Positions 1 to 7,123 of a stretch of 7,243 bases of DNA are shown here, one piece after another. Each line of letters opens with the position of its first letter. Within the stretch, counting starts at the first letter, position 1. The translations under genes and the position numbers were made by a program. The DNA comes from CAZDAM01 sp964503595. Lineage in GTDB: Bacteria > Muiribacteriota > UBA6191. The stretch is taken from the NCBI GenBank assembly GCA_964503595.1, contig CAZDAM010000135.1, positions 1 to 7,243 of the forward strand, read 5' to 3'. The notes below the pieces were generated by a model that made no database searches, was not told the DNA's origin, and saw only the letters and a list, made by a program, of their open reading frames with translations.

Positions 1-493
1 CCCGGCTGCTGTAAGCGCTGTTGTCTCCACCGGAAACCAGGGAGAACATAGCCTGACCCATCAGTTTGATGCGGCCATTGCCCATAGGAACGTCTACACC
101 ACGGCCATGATGGCTTTCAACATGCTTGCGCAGAGCGTTGATGGCGTTGGAGTTTTCCTCGATGCGAACTTCAGCGATTTGCATTTCGTCAGTCAGTTCC
201 ATGATGAGGGCATTGATGGTATCCATCAGTTGAGGATCAACACTGGCACCACCGGATTTCATGCGGTTCACATACTGAAGAGCGTTGTAAACCATCTGAG
301 CTGCTTCATAGCGGCTGATGTTTTCGTTGCCTTTCAGGGTGTTGTTTGGGTATCCCTTGATGATTCCGGCATCTCTTAGGGCGGAAATCTGCTTGTAAGC
401 CCAGTGATTAGGAGCCAGATCCGCGAAAGGAGCAGCCATTACAGATCCAGTAAATGCTGCGCTCAGAAGGCCAGCTACTGCAAATTTTTTCAT
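1..493 (-). CDS. SLH-domain outer-membrane porin-like protein, 5' part (runs off left edge)
   Basis: The reading frame is open from ATG 493-491 to the window edge, giving 164 codons. A GGAGG Shine-Dalgarno (complement of 501-505) lies 7 nt upstream and fixes the start. Residues 1-21 form a signal peptide (MKKFAVAGLLSAAFTGSVMA, then APFADL). Residues about 22-75 are one SLH domain: FADLAPNHWAYKQI, GIIKGYP and an ISRYEAAQMVYNAL helix. Residues about 84-127 are a heptad-like coiled coil (LMDTINALIMELTDEMQIAE and onward). From about residue 141 an alternating pattern begins (RIKLMGQAMFSLVSGGD), which looks like the first strand of a beta-barrel. In known SLH-porins the SLH domain binds a peptidoglycan-linked polymer in the periplasm and the barrel sits in the outer membrane. 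Signal peptide and SLH domain are clearly visible; the porin role is inferred because the barrel is cut off. It is transcribed divergently from the transporter gene. I see no convincing promoter for it. Confidence 0.88.
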   Translation of the reverse strand, partial: MKKFAVAGLLSAAFTGSVMAAPFADLAPNHWAYKQISALRDAGIIKGYPNNTLKGNENISRYEAAQMVYNALQYVNRMKSGGASVDPQLMDTINALIMELTDEMQIAEVRIEENSNAINALRKHVESHHGRGVDVPMGNGRIKLMGQAMFSLVSGGDNSAYSSR

Positions 494-553
494 GTGAATT
501 CCTCCAGAACCGGATTGACGGACTTTACTTTAATTAAGTACCAAACTGGAAAT

Positions 554-568
554 CACTTTCCGGAAGTG
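554..568. repeat. Imperfect palindrome centred on TTCCGGAA
   Basis: The sequence is CAC-T-TTCCGGAA-GTG: a perfect 8-bp palindrome at 558-565, flanked by CAC/GTG with one extra T on the left. It lies about 60 bp upstream of the SLH-porin start codon on the minus strand. The position would suit an operator for that gene. A palindrome this short can arise by chance, so its role is unproven. Confidence 0.3.
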
Positions 569-719
569 GCCGTGTTTCCTTCCAGATTCGGACAACCGTT
601 TTGGTCCGACATCCTGACTCACCCGCTCCGGTTTCAGATTTTGCCCGCAGGCAGGTCAAGCTGTCGAAGTTCAGTTTTACAGGATTGCATCGGAGTTGCA
701 AGAAAAAAATGTTTCAAAT

Positions 720-738
720 CTTGACAAAAAATATCAAG
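720..738. repeat. Operator-like inverted repeat in AT-rich patch
   Basis: CTTGACA (720-726) and TATCAAG (732-738) are 7-bp arms with one mismatch around five A residues. The repeat lies within the AT-rich part of the divergent intergenic region, where a regulator could act on either gene. There is no second copy in the window to support a specific regulator, so this is only a candidate site. Confidence 0.25.
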
Positions 739-822
739 TGACAACAAAGACAAACGTTCCAGCCGCGAACTCCGTAAAATTTGTTCGATCTGTCAATCCT
801 GAAAATTAGACGCCCCGGATCC

Positions 823-851
823 TTGAGCCAAAGCCCCCGGTTCCCTAAGAT
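823..851 (+). promoter_or_regulatory. Candidate sigma-70-type promoter for the OPT transporter
   Basis: TTGAGC (823-828) and TAAGAT (846-851) each match the -35 and -10 consensus at 4 of 6 positions and are separated by exactly 17 nt. The predicted transcript start near 858 gives a leader of about 30 nt containing the AAGGA ribosome site at 877-881. Spacing and placement are good but the hexamers are only moderate, so this is a prediction. Confidence 0.4.
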
Positions 852-886
852 ATCTGGTCTTTGCATTCGCTTCGGAAAGGAACCCC

Positions 887-3250
887 ATGCAGCACAACCA
901 GAAAAATCAGTATCGGGAAATCACTGCCCTTGGGGTGGGACTCGGGATTCTGCAGGGAATCGTCATGACTGCGGCCTTCGTTTATGCCGGCCTGAAACTC
1001 GGATTTGGCATCGGCGGGTCCACGATTGCCGCCATCATGGGTTTTGCCGTTTTAAAAGGCATCTTCGGAAAAGGGACCATTCCGGAAAACAATATCAACC
1101 AGACCATTGCTTCTGGAATCAATGTCGCCGGCTCCGGAATCATCTTTACCCTGCCAGCTCTCTATCTGATGGGAAAACTGGGGCAGGATCTCAATTCGGA
1201 TCTGAGAACCCTGGGACTCATCACCCTCGCTGCCACCGCAGGCTCCTTCATCGGAGTCGCCGTCATCATTCCCTTAAGAAAGCAGATGGTGGATTTTGAG
1301 CGCCTGCGTTTCCCCTCCGGAACCGCCGTTTCCGTCATCCTCAAATCTCCGGGAGCCGGGGCGAAAAAAGCCCTTCTCACGGTTGCCGGAACCCTCATTT
1401 CCGCCCTCTTTGCAATCCTTGTGATTACCGGAGTCCTTCCCGAGGATCTGCCCATTGGCGATATCATGGGACTTCCCGAATATACCCAGACCGCTATCTA
1501 CCTGAGCCTGATGAATCTTGGAGCCGGCCTTCTGGCTGGTGCCGGGGGCATCGGTTTTGCCATGGGTGGTATCATCGCCTACTGGATTCTGGCTCCCCTG
1601 GTTGTCCAGATGGGCTGGGTCACCCCCCCGGATGGACTTGCCGTTGCGGAAGCTGCAACCCACATGAAAAATGCTGTCTACGGAGGCATGCTCCGTCCCA
1701 TGGGGATTGGTATGCTGATTGGCGGAGCCCTCATGGGAGCCGTGATCGCCCTGCCGGTTCTGAAATCCGTCTTCAAATCTCTGGCCGAAGCCGCCAAAAC
1801 CGTGAAAGAAGGCGGCACATCCGAGGAAATGCCGATCAAAACCATCTGGTTTGCCCTGGCCGCCGCTTTTTTCTTCCTTCTTGGGACCTGCCTCTTTATT
1901 GAAGAGGACATTTCAGTGCTTCATGCCGTGGGGATTGCCTCGGCATCCCTTGTCTATATCCTGCTCGCCGGACTGATTGTGGCCCAGTGTACCGGGACAA
2001 CCGACACAAGCCCCCTCTCCGGCCTCTCCCTGATTGCCGTGACCATGGTACTGTTCCTCTCCGGAAACCATATCCTGATCACCGTCCTAATCGGAGTCAC
2101 CGTCTGTGTTGCCACCGGACAGTGTGCCGACATGATGCAGGATCTAAAAACCGGATTTCTGGTTGGCTCGCGCCCCATCAAACAGCAGATTGTCCAGCTC
2201 TGCGTTGCCTGGATTGGTCCCTCAGTGGCCGTTGGCACTGTCGTCCTTCTGTGGAAATACGGATCCGGCTCTCCCGGATTTGGACCAGGCACCGATCTGA
2301 TTGCCCCTCAGGCCATGGCCCTGCAATCCATGATTGATGGAGTCGTCAACGGGGATGCCCCCACCAAGATCTATGCGGCGGGCGGAGTCCTTGGAGGAAT
2401 TCTGAGCCTTCTTCCCGGTGGAGGCCTTGGTGTCTTAATCGGTCTTTCCATGTATCTGCCCTTCTCCATTACTCTTGGCTATGGCATTGGCTGTGTGGGA
2501 TCTTCCATCATCGGAAAAATCAAGGGAGCTGACTGGTGTGAAGACAACCTGACTCCTTTTGCTGCCGGACTGATTGTTGGTGAAGCCCTGATTGGCCTTG
2601 GGCATGCCGTGGTGGAAATGTTTCGTGGTCAGTCCATGGAAACCCAGCTTCAGATCAAGGAAGGACTGGGATACCTCTTCTTCATCGCTGTCATACTGAT
2701 CCTCATTGCCCTTGTCATCAAAAAGATCATGAGTACGGAATGGCTTTTCTTCAGCATTTCCTTTGTCATCGCTGCCGTTTCCGGGCTTCAGGTCATCGAA
2801 GGCGCAAGCGCCCCCAATCTGTTTCTCTTCATTCCAGCTTCAGCAGTCTGCGCATTTCTGGCCTGGCAGATCAGTCACCCTCCAAGAAAAAAGGCTTCTC
2901 CGGTTTCTGTATCCCAGCCCCAGAAAAAGGAGCATGATCCGGATTATTATCTGTCCCATATCAATTCCTGCTTTGAGAGCAGGGAAATGGATCTCATCAC
3001 CATTGAGGAAGTCCAGAATCTGTGCCTGAGAATGTCCGCCGAGCGTTTCCGCTACATGAGGGATCACGGAATAGAGCCTTTCGCAGCCTACTTTGAGCCC
3101 TTCTCCACCGCAGAGCGCCACACCAACCGGGCCTGGTCTTCTCTGGTAGACGGATACCACGAAGAATCCAGAGAGTGCTGGGAAAATGCCCGTCTGGGTT
3201 TCCAGCAGGCCACCCTGGCCTGGGAAGAGGTTCGGACAAAAATTTCCTGA
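887..3250 (+). CDS. OPT-family oligopeptide transporter with C-terminal soluble extension
   Basis: This 787-residue inner-membrane protein belongs to the oligopeptide transporter (OPT) superfamily, whose members are generally proton-coupled importers of small peptides or, in the YSL branch, metal chelates. The start at 887 has AAGGA 5 nt upstream. Residues about 10-662 contain roughly 16 hydrophobic segments. Family-like features include the N-terminal EITALGVGLGILQG helix, the conserved stretch NNINQTIASG (68-77) running into a GIIFTLPALYLMG helix, and GPGTDLIAPQAMA (466-478) before a Gly-rich GGVLGGILSLLPGGGLGVL segment. The membrane part ends near residue 663. A basic linker (PPRKKAS) follows, then a charged, mainly helical domain of about 104 residues (about 684-787) with many Glu, Arg and aromatic residues. 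Bacterial OPT proteins usually lack such a tail, and I do not recognise its fold. The exact substrate cannot be read from the sequence. The protease gene lies 68 bp downstream on the same strand, hinting at peptide use. No frameshift is visible. Confidence 0.92.
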   Translation: MQHNQKNQYREITALGVGLGILQGIVMTAAFVYAGLKLGFGIGGSTIAAIMGFAVLKGIFGKGTIPENNINQTIASGINVAGSGIIFTLPALYLMGKLGQDLNSDLRTLGLITLAATAGSFIGVAVIIPLRKQMVDFERLRFPSGTAVSVILKSPGAGAKKALLTVAGTLISALFAILVITGVLPEDLPIGDIMGLPEYTQTAIYLSLMNLGAGLLAGAGGIGFAMGGIIAYWILAPLVVQMGWVTPPDGLAVAEAATHMKNAVYGGMLRPMGIGMLIGGALMGAVIALPVLKSVFKSLAEAAKTVKEGGTSEEMPIKTIWFALAAAFFFLLGTCLFIEEDISVLHAVGIASASLVYILLAGLIVAQCTGTTDTSPLSGLSLIAVTMVLFLSGNHILITVLIGVTVCVATGQCADMMQDLKTGFLVGSRPIKQQIVQLCVAWIGPSVAVGTVVLLWKYGSGSPGFGPGTDLIAPQAMALQSMIDGVVNGDAPTKIYAAGGVLGGILSLLPGGGLGVLIGLSMYLPFSITLGYGIGCVGSSIIGKIKGADWCEDNLTPFAAGLIVGEALIGLGHAVVEMFRGQSMETQLQIKEGLGYLFFIAVILILIALVIKKIMSTEWLFFSISFVIAAVSGLQVIEGASAPNLFLFIPASAVCAFLAWQISHPPRKKASPVSVSQPQKKEHDPDYYLSHINSCFESREMDLITIEEVQNLCLRMSAERFRYMRDHGIEPFAAYFEPFSTAERHTNRAWSSLVDGYHEESRECWENARLGFQQATLAWEEVRTKIS

Positions 3251-3256
3251 AGGGGC

Positions 3257-3284
3257 TAGTCAGTTGCATTTTCAGAATTATAAT
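3257..3284 (+). promoter_or_regulatory. Candidate promoter for the metallopeptidase gene
   Basis: A perfect TATAAT -10 hexamer lies at 3279-3284. TAGTCA (3257-3262) matches the -35 consensus at 4 of 6 positions with a 16-nt spacer. Transcription would start near 3291, leaving a leader of about 27 nt with the ribosome site AAGGGAG (3305-3311) 7 nt before ATG 3319. No terminator hairpin is seen between the transporter stop codon and this site, so the protease gene could be read both from here and by read-through. The TATAAT is part of a 10-bp palindrome AATTATAATT (3276-3285). Confidence 0.5.
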
Positions 3285-3318
3285 TTTCGATCGCATTGAG
3301 TCATAAGGGAGTACTTCG

Positions 3319-6300
3319 ATGAGAAAATGGTTGATGGCAATCGGTGCCATGGCTGTTCTGGGGACCAAACCAGTCCAGGCCCATGGAATAGACAGTCCTT
3401 TCTTCACCCGTGAGGGCGGATTCACCATGGAAATTCCATGGCTGGAAGAACAGTATGAGAAACTCGTAGCCAAGCACGGCTACCCTGAGTCCCAACCTCT
3501 CATCCGTTCGAAAAAAGCAGTTGAGATCGGGGAGCGCCAGACGTTCTGGGCCATGAACGTGGCCGTCAACTCTCCCGTTCAGGTCGAAGCGACCTTAAGA
3601 CATGTCGGCAAGCACTGCTATATCTACCTTGAAGTGGATGAAGAGGGCCGTGTCAGCCAGGAAACCATCGAAGAACTGGCACGCAAGTTTGATGATGAAA
3701 TCTATGCCACCAATCACAAGTTTTTCGGCTCCGAAAACAATCCCGGCGTTGATTTTGATGAGCGTATCACCCTGCTTTTCCTGGATATCCAGGATGGATG
3801 GGAACCCGGCAAGGGTTATGTTGCCGGTTATTTCTCCCCCATGGATCAGTACCCCACCAGCATGTGGCAGTTTTCCAATGAGCGGGAAATCTTTTACATG
3901 GACATCAATCCTGCGGATCCGACCCGCCGGGATTACCTCGGAATTCTCGCCCATGAATTCCAGCACATGATCCATTACAACTATGACAAGAAAGAAGAAC
4001 TCTTCCTGAATGAGGCCATGTCCCAGATCAGCTTCTGGGCCAATGATTTCGGCCACGCTCCCCAGATTCTCTCTTTCATCCAGAAACCGGACACCCAGAT
4101 TAACGAGTTCAACAACGGGATTGATGATTACGGCAATGTCTACCTGTTCATGTACTACCTGGCCACCAAGGTTTTAGGTGGCAAAGAGCAGGCAGCTCCG
4201 GTTTTCAGGGAGATTGTCCAGAATCCTGACAATGGCCTGCCAACCATTGAGAAAGCTCTGAAGAATGCCGGAGTGGAAAAACCACTGAGCGAAATCATGA
4301 TGGACTTTCTGATTGCCAACTATGTCAATGATGAAAGCCTCCTGGATGGCCGCTATGGTTATGACTTAAGCCTCCCCATGAAGGTTCAGCCTTCCTATGT
4401 CAATGATTTCCGCCAGTCTGCCGGTCAGATCATCGAAGAAAGCGTCAATGAGAATGCTGCTGACTTCCTGTATTTTGCCAGGAAAGTGGTTTCCGAACCT
4501 GTCAATGCGACCCTGGTCGATAAAATCCGGATTTATTCCGATCATCCCGGCCAGATCCGCTGGAATCTGAATGATGGAACCCTGCCTCCCGAAGTCTGGC
4601 ATCCTGCCGGAAGTCAGGTGGACGGACAGGAAATCATCACCCCTACCCAAACAGCGGAAGGCAGACATTTCATCGAAGTCGGCCCCTTTGTACGTGGCGG
4701 GGTTCAGGTAACCAGGGTCAATTTCGAAGCCATTTCCGAATTCAGTGAAACCAGAGGTCAGATTCCGGTCTACTCCTTTCAGACAAAATCCCGCCCTGCG
4801 GAGAGCCTGACACTTCAGTTCAATGGGGAGCACAAAGGCTTCTTTGGCAAGGAACGCAAGTTTGCCCTGAAACTCTTCAAAACCATGTCCGATGGCAGCA
4901 AAAGCCTGGAAGATGTCGTTCTTGACAAGAAAAATGACGCAACCATCACAGTGGATCTCGCAAACCTTGAGTCCTTCACCCTGATTCCGGTGAGCACCCT
5001 CGGAGGAGAACTGGAATACAGTCTCACCATCCATGACACCAACAATATGCCACGGGGCGTACTGGCCGAATGGATGCTCAATGAAGACGATTTCCTAACC
5101 CGTCTGCTTCAGGAACCGGAGCTCATGGAACAGTTCAGCCGGGAGTGGAAGAACCTGGATGAAGATTCCCAGCGCTTTCATGGCTTAAGAATGCGCACCT
5201 TCATGCGCCGCTTCCAGTTTGAACTGATGGATCAAAAGGCAGGAATGCAGGGCGCCGCTTCGGCTTTGAAGGCCCTTCAGTCCGTTCCCCTGAACCCATC
5301 CAGAAAAGCGGACGATTCCGACACCTCCCATGACAATCTGGAATTTCTGATCAAGAAAGCCCGTGAAGGAGAGCATGCCCTTTCCCACCTGAAAATCGAT
5401 CCGAAATTCATCGAAGGTCAGATTCTTTCCATGTACAAACTGCTGGAAATCGCTCAGGGCTTCCCCCATCTGCCCCTTCCCGATGGTTTTGCCATTGTGG
5501 ACTACAAGACCGATGGCTTAAAAGCCCTTCTGTCTGACTGGGAGCAGAACGGAAACGAACAGCATTTCGAGCCACTGCGTCGTCTGGCACTGGCTGAATC
5601 CGTAATTGTCAGTACCTATGATGAGGGACTGACCATGGCTGAGGATGCTTCTCTTTCCCTTCTGGATCTGACAAGCTTCTTTCTTCAGTCCAAAACCGCG
5701 ATCAGCCGCCTTTTAAATCCTGTGATCGCCAAAGGTGGACTGGTCGGCGAGCTTGCTGATGGTCTCAAGAAAAGAATCCATGCCAAAATCGTGCAGATTC
5801 TTTCCCGCGTGGTGGCCCTGGTCAGCGCTAAGCTGCCAAGCCCCTACAACACCATCGTACCGATTGCATCTTCCGTGATTCAGGTTGTCTGGGCCAAGGT
5901 CTTCAAGCTGGAACTGGAAAGCGATCGCAAATGGATGAAACCCTTTGTTGCCAAGACTCTGGGCAAATATGCCCTGATGTCCGTCCCTGGAATCGGAATC
6001 GTGGCCAAGGGCAATCCCAATGTGGATTACACCGCTCAAAAAGCCGCCTCCCTTCAGGTCAGTGGGACTACCCATGATGCTGAAGACGCAATCCGCCAGA
6101 AGATGGAACCGGTTCTGGAAGCCGTTGGCACGGTTCACGCCCGCTCCGTCAAGGAAAGGGAATACGCCCAGATCGCCAGGTACATCACCCAGCTTACCGG
6201 AATGACCAGCCTTCTGGATCCCACCGTAATCAGCAAAGTGGTTGGCATTGTCAGTACTGTCACTGGTACCGGACTTCTGGTGCATAGCATCTGGGAGAGC

Positions 6301-7068
6301 TCCAGTACCCTCTACGGAATCCCTGAACAGGTCCCCGGCATGGTTGATGAGGCCTTCAAGCCATTTGGAGGCAACACCGCCCAGAATCCGGCCCTGGTCA
6401 AAGACTCTTTTGCCGGACTCAAACGCACCTCGATTGACATGACCGAGTCCCGCAAACGTCTGGAAAAGGCCAATCTGGAATATATCCAGATCGTCGAAAA
6501 TGTTCTGAACACCCAGAACATTGTCATCATCCGTGAACTGGCTGCAAAAGAAGCCGAGTACAGCAAGGCCCTCAAAGCCGAAGAGCTCGCCCTTCTGGGA
6601 AATCAGGGACTGGAAGCACGGGATGGCGTCGTCGAAATGATTCAGGCCGAGCTGAAACGCTCTGAACTTGATGCAGAAATTCTCAATGGCAATTTTGATG
6701 CTGCCCGTATCAAAGCCAGAGAAGTCATGGCCAATGAGGCCCGCCTGCTTCAGTCCATCCGCTCCCGCTCCCAGATTCTGGATATTGTCCCGGTCGTGAC
6801 CGGTCACCTGAAGGAAATTCAGTGGCAGGGAAGGGTATTCCGGGCAACGGTAGAGATTGAGTCTCTGGGATCCTTTGGAGAGGTTGAAGCCCGCTTCCTC
6901 TGCTCGGACAATATCGAGCTGAGCTACCCTGATGCCTCCATTGATGCCCGTGTCTCCACGATTGTCATTGAAGGCATGAAAAAGAATCTGTCCGAAGAGG
7001 AAATCCTGATGGTTTCGTTTGAAACCCCTGAAGGTGTCCTCCAGATTCCTCTGAACATCAATCTGTAA
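3319..7068 (+). CDS. Large exported zinc metallopeptidase (HEXXH...E, M30/hyicolysin-like) with long helical C-terminal region
   Basis: The gene encodes 1249 residues. The start at 3319 is set by AAGGGAG 7 nt upstream and by the signal peptide it creates (residues 1-21, cleavage after PVQA). There is no lipobox, so the product should be soluble in the periplasm or outside the cell. The catalytic domain spans about residues 60-380. It carries HEFQHM (H212, E213, H216) and a downstream NEAMS with E232, giving a predicted zinc site of H212, H216 and E232 with E213 as general base. This arrangement resembles the M30 (hyicolysin) group; the family is an inference from motifs. About 395-575 is beta-rich. 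About 585-1035 is mostly helical, with hydrophobic stretches at about 824-866 (broken by LPSPYN at 839-844) and 970-992. About 1040-1154 is a charged coiled coil rich in Glu, Lys and Arg. About 1155-1249 is a small beta domain, perhaps Ig-like. Only two cysteines were noticed (C100, C1195). The non-catalytic part is unfamiliar to me; it could serve adhesion, targeting or membrane interaction. No LPXTG-type or SLH anchor is seen at the C-terminus. Confidence 0.87.
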   Translation: MRKWLMAIGAMAVLGTKPVQAHGIDSPFFTREGGFTMEIPWLEEQYEKLVAKHGYPESQPLIRSKKAVEIGERQTFWAMNVAVNSPVQVEATLRHVGKHCYIYLEVDEEGRVSQETIEELARKFDDEIYATNHKFFGSENNPGVDFDERITLLFLDIQDGWEPGKGYVAGYFSPMDQYPTSMWQFSNEREIFYMDINPADPTRRDYLGILAHEFQHMIHYNYDKKEELFLNEAMSQISFWANDFGHAPQILSFIQKPDTQINEFNNGIDDYGNVYLFMYYLATKVLGGKEQAAPVFREIVQNPDNGLPTIEKALKNAGVEKPLSEIMMDFLIANYVNDESLLDGRYGYDLSLPMKVQPSYVNDFRQSAGQIIEESVNENAADFLYFARKVVSEPVNATLVDKIRIYSDHPGQIRWNLNDGTLPPEVWHPAGSQVDGQEIITPTQTAEGRHFIEVGPFVRGGVQVTRVNFEAISEFSETRGQIPVYSFQTKSRPAESLTLQFNGEHKGFFGKERKFALKLFKTMSDGSKSLEDVVLDKKNDATITVDLANLESFTLIPVSTLGGELEYSLTIHDTNNMPRGVLAEWMLNEDDFLTRLLQEPELMEQFSREWKNLDEDSQRFHGLRMRTFMRRFQFELMDQKAGMQGAASALKALQSVPLNPSRKADDSDTSHDNLEFLIKKAREGEHALSHLKIDPKFIEGQILSMYKLLEIAQGFPHLPLPDGFAIVDYKTDGLKALLSDWEQNGNEQHFEPLRRLALAESVIVSTYDEGLTMAEDASLSLLDLTSFFLQSKTAISRLLNPVIAKGGLVGELADGLKKRIHAKIVQILSRVVALVSAKLPSPYNTIVPIASSVIQVVWAKVFKLELESDRKWMKPFVAKTLGKYALMSVPGIGIVAKGNPNVDYTAQKAASLQVSGTTHDAEDAIRQKMEPVLEAVGTVHARSVKEREYAQIARYITQLTGMTSLLDPTVISKVVGIVSTVTGTGLLVHSIWESSSTLYGIPEQVPGMVDEAFKPFGGNTAQNPALVKDSFAGLKRTSIDMTESRKRLEKANLEYIQIVENVLNTQNIVIIRELAAKEAEYSKALKAEELALLGNQGLEARDGVVEMIQAELKRSELDAEILNGNFDAARIKAREVMANEARLLQSIRSRSQILDIVPVVTGHLKEIQWQGRVFRATVEIESLGSFGEVEARFLCSDNIELSYPDASIDARVSTIVIEGMKKNLSEEEILMVSFETPEGVLQIPLNINL

Positions 7069-7087
7069 TCCTTGCAGAAACTTTCAG

Positions 7088-7123
7088 CCCCCTTCCTGTG
7101 CTCTGGTATGGGAGGGGGTTTTT
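7088..7123 (+). terminator. Rho-independent terminator after the metallopeptidase gene
   Basis: CCCCCTTCC (7088-7096) pairs with GGGAGGGGG (7110-7118) in a 9-bp GC-rich stem with one G-T wobble and a 13-nt loop, followed directly by TTTTT (7119-7123). It starts 20 nt after the TAA stop codon and closes the plus-strand transcription unit. In the other orientation the stem is not followed by a T-run, so it should act mainly on plus-strand transcripts. Confidence 0.88.

Larger units (their letters stand above)
494..886. other. Divergent intergenic region between SLH-porin and OPT transporter genes
   Basis: This 393-bp stretch separates two divergently transcribed genes and holds no convincing coding sequence. 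Both flanking start codons have good Shine-Dalgarno sites inside it: GGAGG for the minus-strand gene and AAGGA at 877-881 for the plus-strand gene. An AT-rich patch at about 700-750 and another at 522-540 contrast with the GC-richer rest. Two imperfect palindromes (554-568 and 720-738) and a candidate promoter (823-851) are listed separately. No rRNA, tRNA or recognisable riboswitch was seen. Confidence 0.8.

Noticed and set aside
107..379. Plus-strand open frame of 90 codons at the left edge
   Set aside because: It lies entirely antisense to the SLH domain and coiled coil, which are well supported on the minus strand.
404..724. Plus-strand open frame of 106 codons across the SLH gene start and intergenic region
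   Set aside because: Its first part is antisense to the SLH gene signal peptide and the remainder is in non-coding sequence. It shows no domain, and Ser, Arg and Cys are scattered without pattern.
721..726. Perfect TTGACA as a -35 element
   Set aside because: No acceptable -10 hexamer lies 15-19 nt downstream. The nearest good one (TAAAAT at 775-780) is about 48 nt away.
781..1299. Plus-strand open frame of 172 codons overlapping the transporter start
   Set aside because: It is out of frame with the clearly recognisable OPT sequence. Its Arg, His and Ser-rich translation is typical of a shifted frame, and it has no supported ribosome site.
4366..5034. Minus-strand open frame of 222 codons inside the protease gene
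   Set aside because: It is antisense to the beta-rich region of the protease, has no recognisable motif, and shows the same composition pattern as the other shadow frames.
5710..6294. Calling the hydrophobic helices of the protease a proven pore-forming toxin module
   Set aside because: The hydrophobic stretches are suggestive, but no family motif is recognisable, and the segments are interrupted by charged or Pro residues that also fit a soluble helical bundle.
5713..6807. Minus-strand open frame of 364 codons inside the protease gene
   Set aside because: It lies wholly antisense to a gene with a clear start, signal peptide and terminator. Its translation is rich in Gly, Asp, Phe and His without domain logic, and it is best explained as a shadow of plus-strand codon use.
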